Source: Pseudomonas viridiflava
GTDB taxonomy: Bacteria > Pseudomonadota > Gammaproteobacteria > Pseudomonadales > Pseudomonadaceae
Assembly: GCF_900580865.1 (NCBI RefSeq)
Contig: NZ_UTBZ01000164.1
Span: forward strand, 270,690 to 334,689
Length of the DNA stretch: 64,000 nt
Direction of reading: 5' to 3'
Every line of letters starts with the position of its first letter. The first letter of the stretch is position 1. Below the pieces are notes generated by a model. It ran no database searches. It worked only from the letters and a program-made list of their open reading frames with translations, and had not been told where the DNA came from. Positions 1 to 9,471 of the stretch are shown here, piece after piece. The position numbers and the translations under genes are program-made.

Positions 1-489
1 CTGGCGGCGATAGAAATCGAAATACTGTTCGCCCGCCAGTTTGTCCGACGCGTAAGGCGTCAGCGGGGCTTTGGGCGTGTATTCATCAATCGACTCGCCC
101 TCACCATTGTTGCCGTACACCGCTGCACTAGAGGCGTACACCACACGTTTGACCCCGGCCAGACGCATGGCTTCGCAGACATTGAGCGTGCCGATGAAAT
201 TGCTCTGGTGAGTCTTGACCGGATCATCCACCGACGCCTGCACCGAAGCGACGGCCGCCAGGTGAGCGACGGCGCTGCAGCCTTGCATGGCCTTGGCCAC
301 CAGCGCCGCATCGGCAACATCGCCGACAATCAGCTCAAGCTTTGGATTGTCCAGCGGCAAGTTGCTGCGCTTGCCGGTCGACAAGTCGTCGAGGATGCGC
401 ACGGAATGCCCTTTGGCGAGCAACGCATCGGCCAGGTGCGAGCCAATGAAGCCGGCTCCGCCGGTGATTAAAACAGTCCCTTCAGCCAT
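1..489 (-). CDS. NAD-dependent nucleotide-sugar epimerase (GalE-like), 3' part cut by window edge
   Basis: The gene starts at 489 and runs off the left edge, so only about the first 163 residues are seen. The N-terminus carries the Rossmann motif TGGAGFIGSHLADALL (residues about 9-24), and the YASDK sequence near the window edge fits the catalytic YxxxK of extended short-chain dehydrogenases. The family converts UDP-sugars by transient oxidation with bound NAD, usually for surface polysaccharide or nucleotide-sugar supply. The start overlaps the stop of the upstream RmlD-like gene by 8 bp, so the two are co-transcribed and translationally coupled. Substrate cannot be told from the sequence. 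Confidence 0.9.
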   Translation of the reverse strand, partial: MAEGTVLITGGAGFIGSHLADALLAKGHSVRILDDLSTGKRSNLPLDNPKLELIVGDVADAALVAKAMQGCSAVAHLAAVASVQASVDDPVKTHQSNFIGTLNVCEAMRLAGVKRVVYASSAAVYGNNGEGESIDEYTPKAPLTPYASDKLAGEQYFDFYRRQ

Positions 490-1366
490 GACGGTAGAAC
501 CTATCCAGTAAGCCCGGGAGTGCAGCACGCCAGGCGCGCGGCTTGATCCCGAAAGTGTGCAGAATTTTCTTGCAGGCCAGTACCGCGTGCTGTGGCTCCT
601 CGGCAGCGTCCGGTCGAGCGGCGTGGGCCTGCGCGGTCGGTGCTTCGATAGCCAGCGCATGCAGGCTGCGTGCTTCGGTCAGAATCGCTTGACCCAGCGC
701 CAGCGGTGTTGTCGCCTCGTGGCCGGCGTAGTGATACGTGCCCCACAGCGGCGCGGCGCAATCTAGTTGCTTGAGCACCGAGATAATTACCCGTGCCGCG
801 TCATCGACCGGTGTCGGATTGCCGCGGCGATCATCGGCCAGCAGCAATTCTTCCGGTTGCTCGGCGCGAGCGAGAAACCGTCCGAGGGTGCCATCGGGGC
901 TGTCATCGAGCAACCAGCCAAATCGTAGCAAAACGTGTTGCGGGCACGTGGCGCGCACACTTTGTTCAATTCGCCACAACGCCTGACCACGCAGGCCCAG
1001 CGGTACCGGCTCGTCTTTCTCGCTGTAAGCCGTGGCGCGCGAACCATCGAACACTCGATAACTGGAGGGCTGCACGAGGACGATGTTGTGGTGCTGGCAC
1101 AATTCGGCAAGACGTTCGATTGCACGTTCCTGACCGGCCATACGGCTTTCGCTGACGGTTTCGGCCTGGAACCAGTCGAAATAGTAGGCGAGGTTGATCA
1201 ATGCATCGGGACGAGTGTCGTCGAGCAATTGGGTCAGGCTCGCGGCATCCCAGCCGTCTTCTGGCGGGCGGGGGGCGAGGAAACCGATATCTTCCTCTGC
1301 ACCGAGGCGAATCAGCGCCTGCCCAAGGGCATTCCCGCCGCCCAGTAACATAAGGCGCATTCGCAT
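482..1366 (-). CDS. RmlD-like sugar-nucleotide-binding protein, catalytic Tyr/Lys apparently lost
   Basis: 294 residues of extended-SDR type. The N-terminal LGGGNALGQAL (residues 8-18) is an RmlD-style Rossmann loop, and QPSSYRVFDG (99-108) aligns with the STDYVFDG block of dTDP-4-dehydrorhamnose reductases. Where the family has YGxxK, this protein has RGQAL (126-130), so both catalytic residues seem replaced. It may bind a nucleotide sugar or NAD(P) without reducing it, or work together with the overlapping epimerase. It is first in a two-gene unit with that epimerase. Family assignment is firm; function is not. Confidence 0.8.
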   Translation of the reverse strand: MRMRLMLLGGGNALGQALIRLGAEEDIGFLAPRPPEDGWDAASLTQLLDDTRPDALINLAYYFDWFQAETVSESRMAGQERAIERLAELCQHHNIVLVQPSSYRVFDGSRATAYSEKDEPVPLGLRGQALWRIEQSVRATCPQHVLLRFGWLLDDSPDGTLGRFLARAEQPEELLLADDRRGNPTPVDDAARVIISVLKQLDCAAPLWGTYHYAGHEATTPLALGQAILTEARSLHALAIEAPTAQAHAARPDAAEEPQHAVLACKKILHTFGIKPRAWRAALPGLLDRFYRHG

Positions 1367-1527
1367 AGAGTCAGCAGGCCCAGTCTGATTGGAACGATGG
1401 CTTTAGCGACGGATCTCGTGGAACCGTCGTCGATAATTACCGGAATCGTTGCATTTTGCGGGTTTAGTGCGCAACCGTCATCCGTAAAGTGTAGATCGCC
1501 GGGATTTGTGTCGTGGCAACTGGCCCC

Positions 1528-1602
1528 TTCGCGAGCAAGCTCGCTCCCACAAGGGATTTACGGCGCACACAAATCCACTGTGGGAGCGAGCCTGCTCGCG
1601 AA
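1528..1602. repeat. REP doublet (REPIN-like), copy 1
   Basis: Two 23-bp REP sequences face each other: 1528-1550 (TTCGCGAGC...CTCCCAC) and 1580-1602 (GTGGGAGCG...CTCGCGAA). The spacer includes ACACAAATCCA, shared with copy 2. It lies between the RmlD-like gene and lhr, which are divergently transcribed. The rest of the 1367-1673 gap shows no gene. Confidence 0.9.
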
Positions 1603-1673
1603 AAGGCCCGACTAGACGCTGAAGATCCCAGCGGTACTTGCATCTTCCCACCCGTGCCCGCATAACTTAAGCC

Positions 1674-4600
1674 ATGAATCTGCCCATCCTCACGGACGCG
1701 GCCCTGGCAGGCTTTCACCCCGCCGTCAGCGCCTGGTTCAGCAACACATTCGCGACGGTCACCGCCGCCCAGGCCCGCGCATGGCCGTTGATCCGCCAGC
1801 GCCGTTCGACGCTGATCGCCGCGCCCACCGGCTCTGGCAAAACCCTCACGGCGTTTCTCGCCGTGCTCGATGATCTGTTTCACCGTGGCCTGGAAAACCC
1901 CGAAGGTTTGCCCGATGAAACGCTTGTAGTTTACGTCTCGCCGCTCAAGGCACTGTCCAACGACATCCGCATCAATCTGCAAAATCCACTTGCCGGAATT
2001 ATCGAACAGCTGCGGCAAATGAACCTTCCGGAAGTACACGTCACCACCGCCGTGCGCACCGGTGACACCCCGCAGAAAGAACGCGCGGCCATGCGCAAAT
2101 CGGCGCCGCACATTCTGGTGACCACGCCGGAGTCCCTCTACGTGCTGCTCGGATCCGAATCCGGACGCAAAATGCTCGGCACCACGCGCACGGTGATCAT
2201 CGATGAAATCCACGCGATGGCCGCCGGTAAACGCGGCAGTCACTTGGCCCTGAGCCTTGAGCGACTACAGGCGTTATGTAGCGAACCGCTGACCCGCATC
2301 GGCCTGTCCGCCACGCAGAAACCGGTGGAAGCCGTGGCGCAATTTCTCGTCGGCCATGAGCGCCCCTGCGAAATCATCGACATCGGCCACGCCCGGCCAC
2401 GGGATCTGGGTATCGAAGTGCCGCCAGTGCCGTTATCGGCAGTCATGGCCAACGATGTTTGGGAATTGGTCTACGACCGCCTCGCGGAACTTGCCCGCGA
2501 GCACCGCACCACGCTGATTTTCGTCAACACCCGGCGCCTTGCCGAACGCCTGAGCCGACACCTCAGCGAACGCCTCGGCAAACAAGCCGTTGCCGCGCAT
2601 CACGGCAGTCTGGCCAAGGAGTTTCGCCTCGACGCCGAACAACGGCTCAAGCGCGGCGAACTGCAAGTGCTGATTGCCACCGCCTCACTGGAACTGGGCA
2701 TCGATATCGGTGAAGTCGATCTGGTCTGCCAGATTGCTTCGCCGCGCTCCATCGCCGGCTTTTTGCAACGCGTTGGCCGTTCCGGTCACCAGGTCGGCGG
2801 CACACCCAAGGGTCGATTGTTCGCCACCACCCGCGACGACCTGATCGAATGCACCGCCTTGCTCGACAGCGTGCGCCGTGGCGAACTCGACACCCTGCAC
2901 ATCCCCGAAGCACCGCTGGATGTACTCGCCCAGCAAATCATCGCCGAGGTCAGTTGTCAGGAATGGTCTGAGGACGCCTTGCTCGCGATGTTCCGTCAAG
3001 CCTCACCCTACCGCGATCTCGACGAAAAACACTATCAGGCCCTGCTGAGCATGCTCGCCGAGGGCTACAACGGCCGCCAGGGCATCCGCAGCGCCTACCT
3101 GCACCGCGACGCCGTCAGCCGCACCTTGCGTGGCCGCCGTGGCGCGAAACTCGCTGCTGTGACCAGCGGCGGCACCATCCCGGACAACGCCGATTACAGC
3201 GTCATGCTCGAGCCGCAAGGCCTGAACATCGGCAGCGTCAACGAAGACTTCGCGGTAGAGAGTATTGCCGGCGATGTGTTCCAGCTCGGCAATACGTCCT
3301 ACCGCATTCTGCGTGTGGAAACCGGCAAGGTGCGCGTCGAGGATGCCCACGGCCAGCCGCCGACCATTCCGTTCTGGCTCGGCGAAGCGCCGGGACGCAG
3401 CGATGAACTGTCATTCGCCGTGGCACGTCTGCAAGCGCAGCTCGACGAACTGCTCGGCGCCAGCCCCGGCGATCTGCAACCGGCGCTCGACTGGCTGACG
3501 CACACCCTCGGCCTCAACCGCGCCAGTGCCGAGCAACTGGTCGAATACCTCGCCCGGGCCCGGCAAACCCTCGGCGCCCTGCCCTCGCAAGATACCTTGC
3601 TGATGGAGCGATTTTTCGACGAGTCCGGCGGCACGCAACTGATCATCCATTCGCCGTTCGGCAGCCGCATCAACCGCGCCTGGGGTTTGGCCCTGCGCAA
3701 GCGTTTCTGCCGTACGTTCAACTTCGAATTGCAGGCAGCGGCCAGCGAAGACGCCATCGTGCTATCGCTGTCCACCAGCCACAGCTTTGAACTCGATGAC
3801 ATCTGGCGTTACCTGCACAGCAACAGTGCCGAGCACATCCTCATTCAGGCTGTGCTCGATGCGCCGTTGTTCGGCGTGCGCTGGCGCTGGAATGCCGGGG
3901 TGGCGTTGGCGCTGCCGCGTTTTACCGGTGGGCGCAAAGTTGCACCGCAGTTGCAGCGGATGAAAAGCGAAGACCTGATTGCCAGCGTGTTTCCCGATCA
4001 GATCGCCTGTCTGGAAAATCTCGCTGGCGAACGGGAAATTCCCGAGCATCCGTTGATCGAGCAAACCCTCGACGACTGCCTGCACGAGGCGATGGACAGC
4101 GAAGGCTGGCTCAATCTGCTGCGGCGCATGGAGCGTGGCGAGGTGCGCCTGATCAGCCGCGACTTGCCGGCGCCTTCGCCGCTCGCCGCGGAAATTCTCA
4201 GTGCGCGGCCGTACACCTTTCTTGACGATGCACCGTTGGAAGAACGTCGCACTCAGGCAGTAATCAACCGGCGCTGGAGCGATCCGCAATCGACCGACGA
4301 CCTCGGTGCGCTGGACGCGGACGCTATTAACGCCGTGCGCGAAGAAGCCTGGCCGACGCCGAACGCTGTGGATGAAATGCATGAAGCGCTGATGAGCCTT
4401 GCGTGTATCAGCGAGGCTGAGGTGCAAGCGAACGAAGGTTGGCGTGAATGGCTGTCGACCTTGGCCAGCAGCGGTCGCGCCTGCCGTTTGCAGATCGACT
4501 CCGAGCATGGCTTGTGGCTGGCCCGCGAACGCCTGACCTGTCTGCAAGCGCTTTATCCACAGGCCAAATTGCAAGACGAACTGGAGGCGTTACCGGGGTT

Positions 4601-5960
4601 CGATGAAGCCTGGACGTTCGATGAAGCGCTGATCGAAGTGATCCGCGCGCGCCTCGGTGCCTTCGGACCGCTGCCGTTATCCGCGATTGCCGAACCGCTC
4701 GCGTTACAGGCCACTGAAGTCCATCAAGCCCTCGCCCAACTGGAGCGCGAAGGTTACGTGCTGCGGGGTCAGTTCACGCCCAAGGTGAAGGTTGAGGAAT
4801 GGTGCGAACGGCATCTGCTCGCGCGCATTCATCGCTACACGGTCAAGCGCTTACGCCGAGAAATCGAACCGGTGGCGTTGCAGGATTTCATGCGGTTCCT
4901 GTTCGACTGGCAACATCTGTCGCCATCTACTCGCGGCCAGGGTAGCACCGTGTTGCCGGCAATTATCGGCCAGTTCGAAGGCTACGCGGCGGCGGCTTCG
5001 GCGTGGGACAGCGACATCCTCCCAGCGCGATTAAAAGACTATTCGCCAAGTTGGCTGGATGAGCTGTGCCGCAACGGCAAACTGGTGTGGACGCGCCTCA
5101 GTGCCCGGCAAAAAACCAGCGGTACGGCGTTGCGCAGCACGCCTATCGTGCTGCTGCCGCGCAGTCAGGTCGGCCTGTGGAGTGCGCTGGCCGAACAGAC
5201 GCCCGTGAGCGAACTCTCGCCGAAAACCCAGAAGGTATTTGAAGCCTTGAGTCAGCACGGCGCGCTGTTTTTCGATGAGCTGATTCATGAAGCGCACCTG
5301 CTGCGCACCGAGCTGGAAATCGCCTTGCAGGAACTGGTCGGCGCCGGTCTGGTAAATGCCGACAGCTTCGCAGGCCTGCGCGCATTGATCACCCCGGCAA
5401 GCAAGCGCCAGCAGCGCAGCAGTCGGCGCGGGCGCGGCGCTTTTATCGGTGGAATGGATGACGCCGGGCGCTGGGCCTTGCTGCGGCGCGGGGCGGCTGT
5501 GGATAACAGCGAAACCCTTGAACATGTCGCGATGACATTGTTGCGGCGCTATGGCGTGGTGTTCTGGAGATTGCTAGAACGCGAAGCGGACTGGTTGCCG
5601 AGTTGGCGTGAATTGCTGCGTACGTTTCATCGGCTGGAAGCGCGCGGCGAGATTCGTGGCGGGCGGTTTGTCAGTGGTTTGGCGGGGGAACAGTTTGCCT
5701 TGCCTGAAGCGATTCCATTGTTACGCGAAGTAAGGCGGCGGCCGCATGACGGCAGCCTGGTCGCGGTGTGCGGGGTGGATCCGTTGAACCTGGCCGGGAC
5801 GCTGCTGCCGGGGGTGAAAGTGCCGGCACTGGTGAGTAATCGGTTGGTGTATCGGGATGGTTTGCCGGCGGCGGCGGAGATTGCCGGCAAGCAGCAGTTC
5901 TGGCTGGAGCTGGATCAGATTGCGATGGAGCAGGTGCGCGGCATATTGATCCGGCATTGA
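1674..5960 (+). CDS. lhr: Lhr-type DEAD/DEAH-box ATP-dependent helicase
   Basis: 1428 residues, within the range of full-length bacterial Lhr (E. coli about 1540). Superfamily 2 helicase motifs are plain: Walker A APTGSGKT (50-57), the Lhr-typical DEIH box (177-180), SATQ (212-215) and QRVGRSGH (motif VI, about residue 365). After the two RecA-like domains comes the Lhr winged-helix/beta-barrel core, then a long C-terminal part with winged-helix repeats (Lhr-CTD). Lhr proteins are 3'-5' DNA translocases linked to repair, and an uracil-DNA glycosylase activity has been reported for the E. coli C-terminal part; whether that holds here is inference. It is monocistronic, flanked by REP doublets on both sides. 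The ATG at 1674 directly precedes the conserved sequence. Confidence 0.9.
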   Translation: MNLPILTDAALAGFHPAVSAWFSNTFATVTAAQARAWPLIRQRRSTLIAAPTGSGKTLTAFLAVLDDLFHRGLENPEGLPDETLVVYVSPLKALSNDIRINLQNPLAGIIEQLRQMNLPEVHVTTAVRTGDTPQKERAAMRKSAPHILVTTPESLYVLLGSESGRKMLGTTRTVIIDEIHAMAAGKRGSHLALSLERLQALCSEPLTRIGLSATQKPVEAVAQFLVGHERPCEIIDIGHARPRDLGIEVPPVPLSAVMANDVWELVYDRLAELAREHRTTLIFVNTRRLAERLSRHLSERLGKQAVAAHHGSLAKEFRLDAEQRLKRGELQVLIATASLELGIDIGEVDLVCQIASPRSIAGFLQRVGRSGHQVGGTPKGRLFATTRDDLIECTALLDSVRRGELDTLHIPEAPLDVLAQQIIAEVSCQEWSEDALLAMFRQASPYRDLDEKHYQALLSMLAEGYNGRQGIRSAYLHRDAVSRTLRGRRGAKLAAVTSGGTIPDNADYSVMLEPQGLNIGSVNEDFAVESIAGDVFQLGNTSYRILRVETGKVRVEDAHGQPPTIPFWLGEAPGRSDELSFAVARLQAQLDELLGASPGDLQPALDWLTHTLGLNRASAEQLVEYLARARQTLGALPSQDTLLMERFFDESGGTQLIIHSPFGSRINRAWGLALRKRFCRTFNFELQAAASEDAIVLSLSTSHSFELDDIWRYLHSNSAEHILIQAVLDAPLFGVRWRWNAGVALALPRFTGGRKVAPQLQRMKSEDLIASVFPDQIACLENLAGEREIPEHPLIEQTLDDCLHEAMDSEGWLNLLRRMERGEVRLISRDLPAPSPLAAEILSARPYTFLDDAPLEERRTQAVINRRWSDPQSTDDLGALDADAINAVREEAWPTPNAVDEMHEALMSLACISEAEVQANEGWREWLSTLASSGRACRLQIDSEHGLWLARERLTCLQALYPQAKLQDELEALPGFDEAWTFDEALIEVIRARLGAFGPLPLSAIAEPLALQATEVHQALAQLEREGYVLRGQFTPKVKVEEWCERHLLARIHRYTVKRLRREIEPVALQDFMRFLFDWQHLSPSTRGQGSTVLPAIIGQFEGYAAAASAWDSDILPARLKDYSPSWLDELCRNGKLVWTRLSARQKTSGTALRSTPIVLLPRSQVGLWSALAEQTPVSELSPKTQKVFEALSQHGALFFDELIHEAHLLRTELEIALQELVGAGLVNADSFAGLRALITPASKRQQRSSRRGRGAFIGGMDDAGRWALLRRGAAVDNSETLEHVAMTLLRRYGVVFWRLLEREADWLPSWRELLRTFHRLEARGEIRGGRFVSGLAGEQFALPEAIPLLREVRRRPHDGSLVAVCGVDPLNLAGTLLPGVKVPALVSNRLVYRDGLPAAAEIAGKQQFWLELDQIAMEQVRGILIRH

Positions 5961-5979
5961 GGTTGTCCTCACTGGCCTC

Positions 5980-6053
5980 TTCGCGAGCAAGCTCACTCCC
6001 ACATGGTTTCACGGCGTACACAAATCCAATGTGGGAGCGAGCTTGCTCGCGAA
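5980..6053. repeat. REP doublet (REPIN-like), copy 2
   Basis: REP units 5980-6002 and 6031-6053 in head-to-head orientation, the left one with a single change (CTCACTCCC). The inner spacer resembles that of copy 1 (GGCGTACACAAATCCAAT). It sits between the convergent 3' ends of lhr and the MscS gene. Confidence 0.9.
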
Positions 6054-6084
6054 GGGGCCGATACTCACGCCACAAATCCCGCCG

Positions 6085-8181
6085 TTAAGTCCGCGATTCC
6101 TGCGACACCTCAGTCGCAATCACCTCCCCCTCCTGCGGCGACCGCTTCGGCAACAAAACCTGCTGTGGATAAGTCTGCGCGAAATGCACCACAGGGCTGT
6201 TATCCACAAGCTTCTTCAACCGCTGGTTGAACGCCCGGCTCACCGCATACTGTCCACCCGAGACGGTCCTGAATTGCGCCGTCAGCACCACGCCGTTCAA
6301 ATCCATCTTGTCGACGCCAAACACATCCAGCGGTCCTTGCAGGTTGTACTTGAGGAACGGGTCTTCGCGAATCGAATCGCCGGTCTCGCGGATCAGCTCG
6401 ATGGCTTTATCCACGTCCGTGTCGTAGGTGAACTGCACCGAGAAAAACGCGAAGGCAAACTGCCGCGATTGGTTGGTCACAGCCTTGATCTGGCCGAACG
6501 GCACCGAATGCACAAAACCCTTGCCGTCGCGCAGACGCAGGGTACGAATGGTCAGCCCTTCGACCGTGCCGGCATGGCCCGAGTCGAGCACCACCCAGTC
6601 ACCAATCGACAGGGTGTCTTCGATGATGATGAACAGCCCGGTGATCACGTCCTGCACCAGTTGCTGCGAACCGAAACCGATGGCCAGACCGACCACCCCG
6701 GCACCGGCCAGCAGCGGCGCAACATTGATCCCCAGATTGGCCATGGTGGTGATCGCGCAGATCACCACGAGGATGATTTTTATCGCGTTGCGCAGTAGCG
6801 GCAGGATGGTTTTAACCCGCGTGCTCGGTTGGCGTGCCGCGCGTTTGCTGAGCGGCGGCTTCAGCGCTTCCTGAATTGCCGTGTCGAGCACCACCCACAA
6901 CAGCCATGTGACCAGGAAGATCAGGCCTATGCTGCTCAGCGCGTTGCTGATCGCCCTACCGACCGTGCTGCTCTGGGCGAAATCGAGCAGCGATACACCC
7001 CAGATCCGCCCGAGGATGTCGATAAAGGCAATGGCGATGACGATCCGCAGCAAGGCGTGCAACAGACTGAGAAAGCGTTCCTTGTAAGCGCTGCTGCGCT
7101 GGATCGCTTCGGCTTTTCGCGACTTGAACAAGTGCTGCAGGATCGTGCTGAGAAACACCGTGCCGATCAGCAAAACCGTGGTGAACAGGGCGCAGCGCAG
7201 GGCTTTCTGATTGTCCTCGCCAATACCGATCAGATTGACTGCCGAGACCAGCACCATCAGCACGATTGGCCAGTACCAGAGCCCCGAGAAAATCCGCAGC
7301 GACTCCTGCAACGAAGGTTGTTTCAACCGCTGGCTCAGCGAACGATTGCGGATCAAGTGTGCCACCGGGCGGCGCAGGCGAATCACCAGCAGACCGAAAA
7401 TCACCGAGGCAATCAGGCCAGTAAATACCGCGACGCTGCTGGTGATATTGCCGCCCAGTTGGCGGGCGATCTGCGGACTGGTCAGTGCATCGCTGAGGGC
7501 CGCGAGGAAGCCGATCAGGAACAGCGGGCGCGGGCAGTAATTGCAGATGATCCGCGCAGCCGGGCGTTTGTGGCCGACGTTGAACATCACCACCACACAC
7601 AACAACATCGAGGTAGAAAAGATGCCGCTGCTGGTGGCATAGGCCAGGCACAGCGCCAGCGCGCGGCCTACCGAGGCTTGCAGGAAATGGCTGACGTAGA
7701 GGGTCAGCGGCAGGCAGATCAGCGCTGGCACGGTGTACGGCAGCAAGTAACCAATCAGATCCTGACTGCGCTGGCGGGTGCGCAACCAGCGGCCCTCGCG
7801 CAGGCGTTTGGCCAACAGGCTGCCGAGCACGGCGAGCAGCGCGAAACTGCCGAGCCAAGTGCCGGACAACGAGAGGAAATCCCCGGCGACGCTCCAGCCC
7901 GAGCGGTTTGACGGCTGGTTGACCAATTTGTCGACTTCATCAGCGGCGCGGTCGGCGCGCAGGCGCCAGGCGTCGACCAGGTGTTCGTTGAGGTCGAGCT
8001 TGTCTTGTACATCATCAATGCTCGAACTGATCGCACCGAGCAGACCGCCCTGCACAATCGGTTCAGGTTTGGCCGCTTCTTCGGTGGCGGCCGGGACGCC
8101 CGGTAAAGCGGCGGCGTCGATTTCACTGGCGCCGAGAAACAGCAGTGCTCCCAGCACAATAGCGATCCTGAACTTGACCAA
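6085..8181 (-). CDS. Large MscS-family mechanosensitive channel (YbiO-like)
   Basis: 698 residues with an N-terminal signal peptide (cleavage near the ASEIDA-A region, about residue 24), a periplasmic stretch to about 100, then roughly eleven hydrophobic segments. The last is the MscS pore helix, rich in Gly/Ala (LLAGAGVVGLAIGFGSQQLV), followed by the conserved VQDVITGLFI and the cytoplasmic beta domain (IGDWV...GTVEGLTIRT). Such channels open on membrane tension and release solutes during osmotic downshock. Length and layout fit the large E. coli channel YbiO better than short MscS. The gene stands alone, convergent with lhr. Confidence 0.88.
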   Translation of the reverse strand: MVKFRIAIVLGALLFLGASEIDAAALPGVPAATEEAAKPEPIVQGGLLGAISSSIDDVQDKLDLNEHLVDAWRLRADRAADEVDKLVNQPSNRSGWSVAGDFLSLSGTWLGSFALLAVLGSLLAKRLREGRWLRTRQRSQDLIGYLLPYTVPALICLPLTLYVSHFLQASVGRALALCLAYATSSGIFSTSMLLCVVVMFNVGHKRPAARIICNYCPRPLFLIGFLAALSDALTSPQIARQLGGNITSSVAVFTGLIASVIFGLLVIRLRRPVAHLIRNRSLSQRLKQPSLQESLRIFSGLWYWPIVLMVLVSAVNLIGIGEDNQKALRCALFTTVLLIGTVFLSTILQHLFKSRKAEAIQRSSAYKERFLSLLHALLRIVIAIAFIDILGRIWGVSLLDFAQSSTVGRAISNALSSIGLIFLVTWLLWVVLDTAIQEALKPPLSKRAARQPSTRVKTILPLLRNAIKIILVVICAITTMANLGINVAPLLAGAGVVGLAIGFGSQQLVQDVITGLFIIIEDTLSIGDWVVLDSGHAGTVEGLTIRTLRLRDGKGFVHSVPFGQIKAVTNQSRQFAFAFFSVQFTYDTDVDKAIELIRETGDSIREDPFLKYNLQGPLDVFGVDKMDLNGVVLTAQFRTVSGGQYAVSRAFNQRLKKLVDNSPVVHFAQTYPQQVLLPKRSPQEGEVIATEVSQESRT

Positions 8182-8246
8182 AACTCCGATCTCCCTTGGC
8201 TGAACCTGTAAGGAACTGATCGAAATTTGTGCGGCAAGTTCAAGAG

Positions 8247-8425
8247 CCCCCTCACCCTAGCCCTCCCGAAACGTCGGACCGCCCATAGGGAGAGGGAGCC
8301 GACCGAGTTGCCTGATCTTGTTACACCGACCTGAAAGTCCGGAGTCGAACTCAAATCCTGAAAACCCCGAAGATCTGCTCCCTTCCCCCTCGCCCCCTCT
8401 GGGGGAGAGGGTTGGGGTGAGGGGG
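8247..8425. repeat. 179-bp palindromic intergenic repeat with GC-rich terminal inverted arms
   Basis: The terminal arms 8247-8265 (CCCCCTCACCCTAGCCCTC) and 8407-8425 (GAGGGTTGGGGTGAGGGGG) are inverted repeats matching at 17 of 19 positions. Each arm also folds locally (CCCTCCC/GGGAGAGGG on the left, CCCCCTCG...GGGGGAGAGG on the right). No open reading frame lies inside. The shape is that of a non-autonomous palindromic element. Its length is near that of the R178 repeat class described in P. fluorescens, but identity with that class is not established. It fills most of the 8182-8544 gap between the divergent MscS and DUF72 genes. Confidence 0.7.
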
Positions 8426-8544
8426 GAGCGCTTTTGATCTTCGCCTTAAGACGTGACCGTCCGTAATACCGTCGAAACTTTCCCCAACCGCCCGCAGTCA
8501 TCAAAAGATACCGGCAACACGAGGACTTTCAACGGGAGGGCGGC

Positions 8545-9471
8545 ATGGCAACGATTCACATCGGTATTTCCGGCTGGCGCTACGAACCGTGGCGTGGGGA
8601 CTTCTACCCCAAGGGACTGGCGCAGAAACGCGAATTGCAATTCGCGTCGAGAGCGGTCAACAGCATCGAAATCAATGGATCGTTCTACGCCCTGCAACGG
8701 CCCGAACGTTACGCCCAGTGGTACACCGAAACCCCCGACGACTTCGTCTTCAGCGTCAAGGCGCCGCGTTTTATCACCCATATCCGCCGCTTGCGCGAGA
8801 TCGAAAAACCGCTGGCAAATTTCTTCGCCTCGGGGATTCTGGAGCTCAAGGAAAAACTCGGCCCGATCCTTTGGCAATTTCCGCCCAACTTCAAATTCGA
8901 GCCTGAGCGTTTCGAGCACTTCCTCGCGCTACTGCCACACGACACTGAAGCCGCCGCCACCCTCGCCCATCAACACGATTCCCACCTGCACGGCCACGCG
9001 AGCCTGAAAGCCTGGCGTAAAAAACCGCTGCGCCACGCTGTGGAAATCCGCAATGACAGCTTCCTTGATCCCGATTTTGTGCGGCTATTGAAGCGCTACA
9101 ACACCGCACTGGTGATCGCCGACACCGCCGACAAATGGCCGTACCGCGAAGACCTCACCAGCGACTTTGTCTACTTGCGCTTGCACGGCGCCGAAGAGCT
9201 CTACGCCAGCGGTTACACCGCGCCAGCCCTCAAACGCTGGGCTGAACGCATCGACGCCTGGCACCACGGCCAGCAACCAAAAGACGCGCACCTCATCGCC
9301 CCACGCCTGAAGCCGCGCGCGCGCAAATCCCGCGAAGTGTTCTGCTATTTCGACAACGACATCAAAGTACGCGCGCCGTACGACGCCCGTGATCTGCTGC
9401 ATCGTTTCGAATTGGATAAAGACCTCGCCACCACCCCCGGCGAACCCGCTGGCGAAGGAGTGTTGGCATGA
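8545..9471 (+). CDS. DUF72 family protein (YecE-like)
   Basis: 308 residues matching the DUF72 family: N-terminal HIGISGWRYEPWRGDFYP, then FEVNGSFY-like EINGSFYALQRPE and FSVKAPRFITHIRRL, and a C-terminal YFDNDIK. The family folds as a TIM-like barrel; its biochemical role is unknown. The ATG at 8545 follows GGGAGG. Its stop overlaps the next start (ATGA at 9468-9471), so it heads the four-gene clsB operon. The E. coli ybhP-clsB-ybhN group lacks it, so its job there is open. Confidence 0.88.
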   Translation: MATIHIGISGWRYEPWRGDFYPKGLAQKRELQFASRAVNSIEINGSFYALQRPERYAQWYTETPDDFVFSVKAPRFITHIRRLREIEKPLANFFASGILELKEKLGPILWQFPPNFKFEPERFEHFLALLPHDTEAAATLAHQHDSHLHGHASLKAWRKKPLRHAVEIRNDSFLDPDFVRLLKRYNTALVIADTADKWPYREDLTSDFVYLRLHGAEELYASGYTAPALKRWAERIDAWHHGQQPKDAHLIAPRLKPRARKSREVFCYFDNDIKVRAPYDARDLLHRFELDKDLATTPGEPAGEGVLA

